Source: Watersipora subatra
Taxonomy: Eukaryota > Bryozoa > Gymnolaemata > Cheilostomatida > Watersiporidae
DNA: 64,000 bases
Reading direction: 5' to 3'
Assembly (NCBI RefSeq): GCF_963576615.1
Contig: NC_088715.1
Span: 52,492,007 to 52,556,006, forward strand
Part shown: positions 1-11,094 of the stretch, piece after piece
Layout of the letters: every line of letters begins with the position of its first letter
How positions within the stretch are numbered: the first letter of the stretch is position 1
Notes under the pieces: generated by a model
Seen by the model: the letters and a program-made list of their open reading frames with translations, nothing else
Database searches by the model: none
Told to the model about the DNA's origin: nothing
Made by a program: the position numbers and the translations under genes

Positions 1-3000
1 GAGCATTGTTCACCTATAAAATGGTCACGCAGCGCTGATTTTCAACTGTTCGATGCGCGTTACAATTTGCTAAAGTTTCTACCTCATGTCGTGATAGCTG
101 AATTATCTTAGCTGTTTTTCTTAAAAAGTTTAATTTGCTAAATGCCTAAAATGTATTTTGAAAATATGGAAAACACTGTATTTGGCTTTCAATCAATACT
201 GCTTTTAAAGTTGAAAAGAGTTCTAAAAAATTACACTTAGTTTACAGGTAACCACAGAGCAGTTCTATGTTATTGGCAAATAATGAGCCTGTGCAGTTTT
301 GATGAGCTGACAATGTTTCTAATCAAACTATGGCACTAAGATTCTTCTAAGCTAGCTAAAAGAATAAACTGTCAAAATTTACTCCGCCAAACTTTTGTTG
401 TCCATGACTTCAACCACGATGAAGTATGTTAAGTTTTTATAGAGCTGGAACAGAGAAGCCAATTCTTCTGCCAAGCCAACTGACTGCCTTATCAATTAGG
501 TTTATGATATTGCAGACATGATCGAAATTACGGCTAGAAAGAAAACAAGTTAGTAGTGGTTTAGTTGTAGTATTTTCTTTATTTAAAACTTTCAATTAAA
601 TAAGTTTTACATAAAAGCTTTGCTGTCACTAAGGTGTAGAAAAGCTTGAGAAGCTTTCTCTTTGAAATAAGCTCTTAAAAAGCTCTTCATAACACTAAAG
701 CTTGAATTGCATTATTGTTATATTTTATATACTAAGTTTCTATAGAGCAACAGTGTAACAACACACTTTTTGTGGTGCTGCAATGCCATCATGAAAATAA
801 CTGTGTTGCTCTCATTCTACCATGATACAATGCCACCGCTTGAAAGTGAAACACCCTTACGATGAGCCATCTCTGTGCCATAGAAATGGCCTTAGCAACC
901 CTATAACAACGGCCTTAGCAACCAGCCTCAATCTCACTTGTTCATGTGCATAGATTCTGCTTCCCCGTTGCTTCATATGCTGACATATGCCTTGACATAA
1001 GCCGGTGCATAACCATTGCTTTACTATAGCGTCCTAAAAATAAATGATCTTCTTGTCGCCGTGAGCTAGTGCTTCGCCACTAGATCACCCAGGTATCGCT
1101 ACACTATCAATGCCTGGAAAACAAATAATTGACAGTGTTGCTATTATGTAAATATCAGAGACACTCAGAGCTCAAGGAGCTAATGTCCTAGATACCCTAG
1201 GTGATTGTAAATAACCTTTGGATAATTTTCATTGAGTGTATTGATTTCTTCGCACAGGTTTTGCTATGGTGCTACCTGCCCTGATATTGTCCAATTCCAT
1301 TAGCTCTAGTGTTTCTTCCTTGAAAACTACATTCCGTGGCAGCTTGAAGATTAAAAGCGGCAGTGTTGACACTTGTCCTTCTAGTTAGAGGTCTGCCATA
1401 TTAATTTATGTCCAGTTAAAAGTCAGCATTGTTTGTTCATGCATTCAACGGTGCCTGTCTGCCGTATGTTACGCACTTACTACTGTGTAAAGTGCTGTCA
1501 TCTATGTGGAACCTTGTAAGATCCATATCCAGTTGTGAAGTGATACACGATAAAAGTAGGAACCTATAAAACATGCATTTTTTCACCAGAAGTAACAGCC
1601 GCTAAGTTTGTTTAAACTTTTGCGCTTTTCAGCTTTTCTTTTCAGTTGACCTAATTTGCGCTACATTTTTGACTATGCACTATATGCACTATTTGCACTA
1701 TGCACTATGATTTTTGATATTTGCACTATATTATTGACTTGGTGATAAATGCGCTTTCAGCAGGCAACACGTTGAGGCTTTCGTATGAGGCCTGGGCCAA
1801 AAAACAAGTGTAACTGAATGGTTAAGGAGTTTATAGCAAACATTTTTGATATAAACAACTCCATTTATATGCATTAATCTTGGTAACTATTAAAGTTGGG
1901 TGCATTTTAAATATAAAGCAATTCGATGGAAAGAGAGTTATTATAGACAATATTAAAATAGATATTATTAGAAATTGTATTGAAATTCAACACTTCTGTT
2001 AGCGAAATAAGCTGCAGATATGATTGGCAACTTCTTACTAATTTTGCTTCTGGATGTGTCATACATTTTAATCAGCAGGGTAAATGTTATCCATATTAGC
2101 AAGTAACACTTTGTCATCATGTGTATGTTTGCGCACATGAGAAAAGTGTATGTTAGTGCGTATGCTAAATAGGATATCACATTTTCTAGTTTGTTCTAGA
2201 AAATACTGACGACTAAATTTTGAATTTTTCTTCACAGCTGAGTTAGATACATTGCTCGTTAGTCTGTGTTTTAGAATTTGCCTAGCCAACATTATTTTCT
2301 ATTGTTTGAGCCGGTATAATGTAATATAGTTTCCAGCATGGTATCGTGGAAGTTTTTCAGGAGAAACTCTGAGCTTGTTTAGGAGTTTTCTACTCATGCT
2401 GCAAATAATAGCAGATAGCACAACTACTACCCAAACACTCTCTTATCTTCTATTAGGTAACAAGTTTAGCCCGTTTGAGGAACAGGTGAATGTTACTATT
2501 AAAAAACTGGCCAAGTTGATGAGTTGAATTTATGTTTGATTCAGTGCAGATGAATACACTCACAATTTTTTTAAACTGGTTGAATGAATTGCGCATGGAG
2601 TTTGTTTTTGGACTTTCTTCTTCTTGTAGTACGCTGACAGGCTAAGCAGTAAATGAAGGGACATTGCGCTCATAAACCTTTACTCTCACCTAAAAGAAAC
2701 TTGAAACAAGTTTACCACCTGTATGAGAGTCATTGAGGGCAAGTTTTTAGGGCCCATTTTGCTGAATCCTAGGCAGGTGAGTGATCAGGAAGCATCGGTG
2801 AAATCGAGTTGTTTTTAAAAATGGTACAAATTTATCTTAGCAGACAAAAAAATTTTGATTCTCATTGCTCATTAGTTTATTTATAATGAAAAACATAAAA
2901 ATGTTTAGAAAAAGCACAAAATATTTTCATGATCCAGAAAGAGACTGAATGACTCGCATCAGTATTCAACCGTCACCTTTTAAGCGCTTCAGTTGTCAGT

Positions 3001-5171
3001 TGTCTCCTCATGTCATTGCTGCTGTAGCGGTAGACAGATTACTTTGTCCTTTTTCACCCTGCAACATGTAAGAGTTGTATTAAATCCCTTTTATTTACTT
3101 TCCTCAGATCAGGATAAACTTAATATAACCACTCAAACAACCAAACCAACTAAAAATGGCACTGGTTTAGTTTTTGAGAATGTTCATAGTGTTTTTTTGA
3201 AATAATCTGTGGAATTAAACACATAATTTAATAAGAACGTCAATGAAAAAAGTTGCAAATTTTATAAATAAGTTGGCAGTTAAGAAAGTCTGAAACTACA
3301 TGTATCAGATCTTGGAAACTCTCATCTGTAAATTTATTTACCTTTTCGCCTTTAGGGCCTTTAGGTCCAGTGGTGACTTTTGGTCCAGGGTTGTCTCTCG
3401 GTCCAGCTGGACCGGTTTTTCTTTTTGAACCAGGACCTTTTCTTTAGGTCCTGTTTCACCATTCTTTCCATTTACACCAGCTAGTCCTAGCTTGCCAGCA
3501 TCACCATTTTTTCTTGCAGGTCCTTAATTTCCCTTAGGACCAGCCGGACCACGTGCTCCAGTGGCTCCTTTGCTACCTGCTTCATCAAGACTGCCAGCTA
3601 GACCACGATTGCCTTTAGGACCAGTCAGACCTTTGCTTCCAGCAGCACCTTTGGAACCAGGACTTCCAGCTTTTCCAAGAGCACCATTCGCACCAGTTTT
3701 ACCACTAGATCCATTCTTACCCGCTGTTCCAGGTTTCCCTGAGGGACAAAGTTTGCCTGTGTTTCTTTTTGGCCCTGCATTTCCCTTTGCACCGGTTTTA
3801 CCAGATGATCCTTGCTGACCTTAGGGACCCTTTGGACCCGTAGGTCCATCATCTCCTTCATTACCTTTTACACCGGGTTTACCAACACCTGGTTTACCAG
3901 TGCCAGAACTTCCCTTTGCTCCTTGAGCTCCTTTAGTTCCAGCTTTAACAGCGGTAGCCTAAATAATTAATCGATAAACATATGGATTCTGAAGCAAGAC
4001 AGCAATTCAAATCACTAAGATTTGTATCATGTATCTTTATCTTTTTTACATGAAGAGTGCTAGAGGTTACAATAAACCTCTGACCTTTGCTCCAGGTGAT
4101 CCTTTAGGACATTTTCAGTCTGCTGCACCTCTCTTTTCTCTCTGCAAAAGCACATTTAAGTAATTTATCAATTTTTTACATTTAAAAACAAATGTTATTT
4201 TAGTACAAATATAAAAATTTTCACAAATATGAAAATTTTGCAAAAAAAAGAAAATGCTTCATTTAAATTCTTTGCTTCATTTGCTTTGGTTTGATGAATA
4301 TTTCTGAATTATTAATTTTTAAACGCCCGCTTCTTTTAAAATTTAATTTAAAACAAAAGAAAATTAAAACTAAAAATGATTTCATAAATTTCAATTGACA
4401 AATTATGCAAAAACATTATGTTGTAATTTAATTTTCCTAAATCCTTTAGGCGGTTTGTAATATTTATGTATGCTTCAGTAAATAAACAATTGTAGAATAA
4501 AGGGAAGCTTTCTTAGGAGCAGTTGAAGTATATAAAAGTAGAAAGAGTTGTAACTTACAACGTCTGCATCTTCTGCAAGTTCGACATGCTTCATTCTTTG
4601 TTGAGCCATTTTCACCTCTAATTCACCAAGTTTTTGTGCCTCCTACAAAACAGTAAGCTTCATTTGTGACACAAAATTGACTGATCAGTCTAACTGCTAT
4701 AAGTATATTCAGCCAGTGAACTCTGAAGTTGGAGTTATTCTCACCTGATCAAATTTGTTATACATGTAGTTGAACATGATAATATTGCTGCCCACTAGCC
4801 CTAGCATAAAGAGAGCAATGAGTGCAATTCCATAACCAAAAGCTTTAACTTTAGCTTTGTTGGCTATTGCTGTTGACAAGTCTTCCTTCTCCATCTAAAA
4901 TTACAGCCACATGTTAATTTGGCAGCTCCTTTACATGAGGCTTAGAGGTTTCTGAACTGAAACTTGAAATTTCTCATAGTAAAATCACTTAGTTGATAAA
5001 TAAAAACTGGCAATCAATTATATTAAAAAGTTATTCGACAGATTTGTGAGTTTAATATAAGTTTGTTTAAAGTCTCTCAGAATTTAAAGCTAGCAACACA
5101 AGTTCCCGACTGCTTCTTCTTAAACATATAAGTTAATCTAACAAATTAAAGTAAGTAAAGAGAGAGATCCG

Positions 5172-5262
5172 TAAGCAAAAGAACTTCCACAGGAATTGAG
5201 CCAAGGAAATCGATTTCAAATGCAGCCACACAACCATTACACCACTCAAGAGCCTTAATTAT
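5172..5262 (-). mobile_element. tRNA-derived SINE in intron 1 of collagen copy A
   Basis: The minus strand reads GAGTGGTGTAATGGTTGTGT and then GGCTCAATTCCTGTGG. It lies at the same place in intron 1 as the SINE of copy D, so the insertion is older than the duplication. Confidence 0.65.
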
Positions 5263-5564
5263 TTGCTCTATAATACTCTTTATGTTGATTACTTAGGAAG
5301 CTTTCTCACAGTGCACTGAGCTGGCAAGAGTACTAGTGTTTATAATTTATCTTAGTTATAATGACATAGATTAACTGTTAACATAATTTCTAATTAAAAG
5401 CTCCCAAAAATACATATATTTTTTACAAAAATATTCAATTAAATATACCGTTACTAATGTTGATTCTGACTAAAAGAGGTACTTACAGTAAGAGTAGGGC
5501 TGCTCGCTAAAATAAAAAGCTGTAAACTGGCTGTTGCTCTGCTGGAAGAGATGTTTGCTGGGCC

Positions 5565-5571
5565 TTATATA
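5565..5571 (-). promoter_or_regulatory. TATA box of copy A
   Basis: Minus-strand TATATAA in the same sequence context as the boxes of copies B and D. It seems intact although the gene is broken downstream. Confidence 0.65.
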
Positions 5572-5889
5572 CCCTCTAAACTCATGTTAATGAGAAGCTG
5601 TTACTAAGTATACAATGACACAAGGCTGCAGTCGGGAAAATCACAATCCATTTCATAGCATGATTGATTCCATTTAAAGTATAAAGTCTTTTCAGCCAGC
5701 AGATACGTAGTATTGACATGTGACACTGAGCTAGATTTCTTATTTTGATGTTGTGAATCTAATAGATGTTTGAGAATGTGTTCTTGTCTACTTATTATAT
5801 GTTTGCAAATACAAATTGAGCAGAATTTCTCATTCAAAATTCTTCAAATAAAATTTACTAAACAGGCAATTATTGTGTGATCTACTTTT

Positions 5890-7570
5890 ATAAGCAATAT
5901 GAAATTGAGTCGACCTGAATTGAGCGTATTTTTTCTACCAGCCATAGAAGAAGATGACAATGAGGCAGACCTCGTTTTTGCCATTCAATTGAATAAAGGA
6001 AACATTGAGCATCGCCAAAAATTTTTCCCTTTGTTAGCAAGGTGAGCAGTAGTTTCACTTTTAGCTCAAACACTCTAGCTACAATGTCATGTTTGTCATG
6101 AGATGTTTGTCCATCTATGAGAGCTTTTTTTATATCCGTCCATTTTGGATTGCACGTTAATGTTATAAAGAGATCTGGCCTTCCATGTTGTCTGACATAG
6201 GTCATAGCATCCTGAACATACTCTTGCATGTATCGAGGGCTACCAGTAAAGAAAGAAGGAAGAATGACTAATTGGCCATTTTCTGTGCATCATCATTGTG
6301 CATGGCGTCTCTTAGGTGAACATAACTGTCAGCTCTAAGTCTTCTTTGGTTATGACTAATATAAGACAATCTTTCACTTTCAATTTTTGCGTACATGTCT
6401 GTCAGAAATTGATGGAGCAGGTGTTTGCATCTGTGTAAGTGGTTTGATCCTGTGTTTCATATCATTATCCTAAAAGCATAAAAATCCATGGCAGATAATG
6501 TCTTCCTTTGAGCTTCATTACCTGTGTTTGGGTCCACCTGCCTAATTGTAAGATGATATCCATTTTGTCCTTTACCAGTATATGATTGGGTACTGTAGCG
6601 CATCGTAGGATATATGCATTTCAGACAATTTTGTAAGTCCTGATCATCGCTGGTGCAACACGATATCTCTCTTATCAAAGTTCTGTCGTACAGTAAGAAT
6701 CGCTGGTTCATCTAGTTTGGGTGAATTATATCTTCGTTCATGTTCTCCAGCTGGTCGCATATCTGCACGGATTACAATTTTTAAACTGTCATCTGTTAGA
6801 TTTTCCATGGATGTTTTAAATTCCTGAACGTAGTTGTAGTAGCGGTGAGAAAAGGTTTTGCAAATCCTGGACAATGCTATGCCTGACACCTGAGACATTT
6901 TCACATCTTTGATTCACTTCGTCATCAGAACTGCCCATGATAAAAATTTGCAAAAACTTGTTGCTTTCGTTTTCAGCTGGCAAAAGGCTGGTTTTCATTG
7001 GCGCAACACACGCCTGGAGCTTGGTTTTTCCACTTGAATGCTTGGAAATAGCGACAAACTTAATCCATATTTTCTATCACGCAAAAATAATTACTTTCAT
7101 AGTTAAAGGAGCAGTCATTAAAAAATGCTGCATTAAACTTTTCTTACCAAGATGTACATCTTCTTGCAGCAATTCTCTCTCGCTCAGATGCCTGCTTCTG
7201 TTCATGTTGTTCGCTCGTTTCCAAAAATCTTAGAGTTGCAATCCTCTCTCAATCACCCTCTTGTATTTCCGCCAATTGTTCATCAGTGTCTAAAGATCTT
7301 ACAGTTGCAGTCCTCTCTCGAGCACACACTTGTCTTTTGGCACGTTGTTCATCAGTCTCTTGGGAATTTTTTGCTGTAATGCTCCCTCGGTTATTTGCTA
7401 GTCTTAGTTGACGTTCTTGATAAGTCTGTGATGCTTGAAGTTGTGCCGTCCTTTCTCTGGCCTTTGCTAATCGTGCATGTCTTTGCTGTTCAGTTTCCAA
7501 AGCTCTAGCAGCAGCTTTCCTCATCCTGTCTTTTCTAAGTTTTTCTTCTTTTTTCTCTGATGAATCATTT
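5890..7570 (-). pseudogene. Helitron Rep/helicase N-terminal half, broken
   Basis: Read on the minus strand from 7570 down, fragments in different frames follow the order of a Helitron protein: an Arg/Glu repeat region (AKRQVCARERTATV), NKFLQIFIMGSSDDEVNQRC, YNYVQEFKTSMENLTDD, GQNGYHLTIRQVDPNTGNE with SAMDFYAFRIM, QRRLRADSYVHLRDAMHN, then GRPDLFITLTCNPKWTDIKK and WQKRGLPHCHLLLWL. The last carries the HUH-type His pair (HCH) of the rolling-circle nuclease. At least three frameshifts are present. The catalytic Tyr region and helicase are absent; the frame ends at about 5890, next to the edge of the collagen block. Confidence 0.85.
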
Positions 7571-7599
7571 CAGGATCTTTTTTGTAGGCATTAAATAAT

Positions 7600-8700
7600 G
7601 TGCAACTTCTGAGAATACATGTATTTAATAGATTAATAAAAAAATGTATGACAGAATATGGTAGTATTTTGTAGTTAAAATTTTATTAAAACAGTGTCGG
7701 CAAAAAATGGTTAGATGAAAAATTAATATTAATAATAAAAGTTGGAAACTAAGTAAGTAATAATAACAGTAATAGAAAGATGAATAATGTTTAAACTTAA
7801 AACACGATATTCAAATTATGTTTAAAAAATGCAATTTGAAATAATAAAGATAAGGAAACAAACTTTTTAAACTTATATTATAAACTTCAAAAGTTATAAA
7901 AAATTTATGAATCTAATAAGATAATGTAAATCTGTATCTAAAAATGTAAATATAAGAGAGTGGGGAATAACTGATACTCGTAATCTTACACAATGGTACA
8001 ATAAATCTTACAGAAAATCTAACAGATAAACTTACAGTAATTTTACAAATGTTAGCTGTAAAACGTTAAATTATTCACAAATAACTAATTGGTTCGGCTT
8101 AAATCAAAAGATGTGTAAGTTAATACACAAAGCGAGCACTGATAGGGACTTAGTAACAACTCAATACTCATCTGTTGAGGAGAGAAAATTGCCCTTATTA
8201 ATATACTATATCGCTATTAAAATAAATGTTAAATAACAAATTGAAAAATAATCATATAAACAAAGAGATTTTAAATAGAACTAATAGAAATAATGTAAAA
8301 CCCGTAAATAAAGGAAATAAAAAGATTTTGTTTGTAACAAATGAATGTGGAACGCAAGGTACCAAATGAGAATCAAGGAACATATTTACTTAGAGAGAAA
8401 TGTTTGTTGATACGGTTTGGTGGAAAGCATGGTGTTTTATAGGGGCATAGTAACTCATGTATGCATTTTATCAATAAATACGTCATTTAACTGAAATTTT
8501 ATGCCTGCAAAACCGTATTACTGTAACGAATAACACAGAACTTGCTATGGCAAGCAACTGATACCTCTTAATAACGTATATAATCAGTACACCAGTCGCC
8601 AAACTTTAAGTTCGTATATAAATTATTTTTGATATCGTGGGGCTGAACAAATTAGCCCTAACGAAATAAAGACAAAAAGCACCGTGCTGCATATACATAG
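7600..8700. other. AT-rich spacer without recognised genes
   Basis: Low-complexity A/T sequence between the Helitron fragment and the foldback element. Many stops in all frames. I see nothing else in it. Confidence 0.6.
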
Positions 8701-8709
8701 GTTTCAAAA

Positions 8710-8717
<8 letters not shown>

Positions 8718-8754
<37 letters not shown>
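8718..8754. repeat. (TA)n microsatellite left of the foldback element
   Basis: About eighteen TA units; a matching tract lies on the right side (9044-9092). Confidence 0.9.
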
Positions 8755-8757
<3 letters not shown>

Positions 8758-8832
8758 CTAAAAGCAAGTGCAAAAGCATATAAAAAGAGAACTCTACACT
8801 AAAAACCCAAAAGATTATTAGTGGAGTATGAA

Positions 8833-9047
8833 ATATTTGAAAAATTATTGCTAAAAAAGTAAACTTTTAGTATTTGCGTTACAAATTTGTTTCGTGCGAA
8901 GCACTCCTCAGACGCAATTGTACTAAAACTACAATTTCGTCGCACTACGACTTTTAGTACAATTGCGTCTGAGGAGTGCTTCGCACGAAACAAATTTGTA
9001 ACGCAAATACTAAAAGTTTACTTTTTTCGCAATAATTTTTCAAATAT
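8833..9047. mobile_element. Foldback element: near-perfect 96-bp palindrome arms
   Basis: The arms 8833-8928 and 8952-9047 are reverse complements with about one or two mismatches, around a 23-base loop. TA dinucleotide tracts flank both sides (8718-8754 and 9044-9092). No transposase is present. The two open frames over it are mirror images of the same sequence and not genes. A snapback MITE is the simplest reading. Confidence 0.8.
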
Positions 9048-9092
9048 ATATATATATATATATATTTATCTATGTATATATATATATATATA
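9044..9092. repeat. (TA)n microsatellite right of the foldback element
   Basis: Two TA tracts interrupted by TTTATCTATG, joined to the end of the right palindrome arm. Confidence 0.85.
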
Positions 9093-9099
9093 AAGTTGG

Positions 9100-11090
9100 T
9101 GATCTAATAGTATTTTGCATGAGACGAAATAGTGAATTGAATTTGAAATTGAATTGAAATGTAGTAACAAAAAGTTTATAAACTGAACCATATGATGATG
9201 GATGTAGTATGTTGATGTCACGGTATAAAAATGGTGTTTGTAATACATGTGGAAAAATAAATACACATATTCTAAGCATAGTTTGCATGGGATTTAGAAA
9301 TCGGTAATAAAAATGCAGAATCTAGCATGCTCGGGCTAAAGCAATTTGTTCAAAAACTGTTTAACTGTTGGTGAAAATGTGGTGAACTGGAATACATAAT
9401 TAGTAGTACATAAATTCTTGTAGAAATTCATGTGAAAAAGTCCTTTTTGTGCTGCTGGTATGGTGAGACAGAAAAATATATCAACATCATTGATAAGATG
9501 ACAATGCATAAGTTGACAATTGCAACAAAATTCCTTTATTTCCTTCATGCAGATGAGTTTATTGTTGTTCCACAAAACAAATTTTCTGACATCAAACATG
9601 GTGAGAAAGTGGCTAAAAATATAATTAAAAGAGACTCCAGAAATGAATTAGGGTGTAGTCTAAACAAATTAAAAAAACTACATAAATCTTAATGAATTTA
9701 TTTAAATTCAAACTCTTAACTGATAAACACACAATTACATTATGTTGCTAATTAAATGTTTATAGTATAACACAATTTCGGACAAGCATTCATTCACAAC
9801 TGATAGCTAATGCAAATATAAAGAAAATTCTGTCTAGCTAACACAAATGAGCTGTTGGTCCTGGGTTATTGTTACTGTTACCTTATTACGCTTTGCTTTA
9901 AAACTGACATATAGCTCTAACACATGCTGTTAAATTTAACACCAAAAAAGAAATGACAGATGTTGCAGTCTTTTCTTTACGCCGTAAGACAGCCTCTAAA
10001 GGTTTTTTTTTTGAATTTATGACTCCTTCTTTTCTTATTCTTTACCAGTTGCTTTTAGTTGAAGCTCATATAAATCAACAGTACATCAAAGAAGCCTTCT
10101 GCAACAGACAAAGTGTGGTTTGTATACTGTACAAAGTATTACCGCCAAATATTGCAAACATAATTATTAATTACATTGACTATTATATAAAATTAATTAT
10201 CTAACTATATATTGCAAACTGATTCAAGTAAATATCAAAACTATAAGTTTGCACAAATACTTGATATTATGCTTGCAACCAGAAATGCTTAGCAAACCAG
10301 TAATTGTATTGTTTTCGCAACGATAATATAATTACAATAGTATAACTTTAGACTGAAATCATTAGTTTTTATAAACATGCTTAAAATACTAGAAGTATCT
10401 GAATTTAGCTTATCGGTATACTATTATTTATAAAAATTACTATTTCTTAGTTTATTAACCTTATTCGAAACCAAAATAATTTTTTCCATTTGTTAAACGG
10501 AGCTAAATATCTGGCAAAACCTTTTGTTGAAAAGCACAACATATTATCAGAGAAATTAGAGAGTTTGTATCAACATCTACCAAAATGAGCAAGCTTTGCC
10601 TAAATTTTGTTCATTATTTTGTCAAATATTATTTGTATTCTAGAAAGTGCAACCAGGTTTTATTATCAATTAAGGATTTATTTCTAGTGAGTGTAGCAAC
10701 ACCTGATCAAGTTCAAAGTTTCTCACTATAATGTATAAATATAGTTGGGCAATGTTTATGTTGAAATTATACAGAAAATATCACGTTTCCAAAGTTATTT
10801 TAATAAAAAAATTGGTCTAGTTTATTTAAAATTATTATTCGGAAAATTAAACTTTATTGTCATATGCTACTTAGTTCATATTCCGGTATCTAAATGATAT
10901 TTTTAAACAAAAACAAAATTTTTAAATGGTAAATTAACAGCAAAAGCCCAATAAAAAGCCCACAGACTTTTTCAAGTCAACTGGTGTAACTGGTTATTTG
11001 AAATAATTTTTTTTATATCATAAATTAAAAAAATTTTTAAACCACTTGCAACTAAGTTTCTGCAAAAGATTGATTAAGTTTAATCTTAAT
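9100..11090. other. AT-rich spacer without recognised genes
   Basis: Region between the foldback element and the 3' end of the PAN gene. A 3' UTR of the PAN gene should lie at its right edge, but no clear AATAAA stands out directly after the stop. Short open frames here (for example 9432-9692) lack any support. Confidence 0.5.
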
Positions 11091-11094
11091 TTCG

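Larger units (their letters stand above)
2876..5571 (-). pseudogene. Copy A: dead transmembrane collagen gene
   Basis: Exons match copy D in order: non-coding 5541(approx)-5487, then 4894-4745 (start and membrane exon, open), 4642-4559 (linker, open), 4141-4085, 3958-3342 and about 3058-3038. Lesions: TGA at 4117-4115 replaces the first Cys of the CxC pair; the donor after that exon is GTCAGA instead of GTAAGC; the rod exon starts GCT (Ala) instead of Gly; TAA at 3823-3821 replaces Gln; another TAA lies near 3536-3534; frameshifts occur near 3430-3450; and one base is lost in the last exon before the old stop. Several Gly codons became Asp, Val or Ala. Promoter and first two coding exons look untouched, so a short membrane peptide ending before the rod could still be made. 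Confidence 0.87.
1..5903. repeat. Segmental duplication, copy A block
   Basis: It aligns by eye along its length with 31096-38612 in the same orientation, including collagen gene, promoter and about 300 bases upstream of the TATA box. The shared sequence stops after TTTATAAGCAATAT (about 5903). The true left edge may lie before the window. No gene other than copy A is seen in 1-2870. Confidence 0.85.

Noticed and set aside
8799..9093. Two mirror-image frames starting MFRAKHSSDAIVLK
   Set aside because: They arise from the two arms of the foldback palindrome and have no other support.
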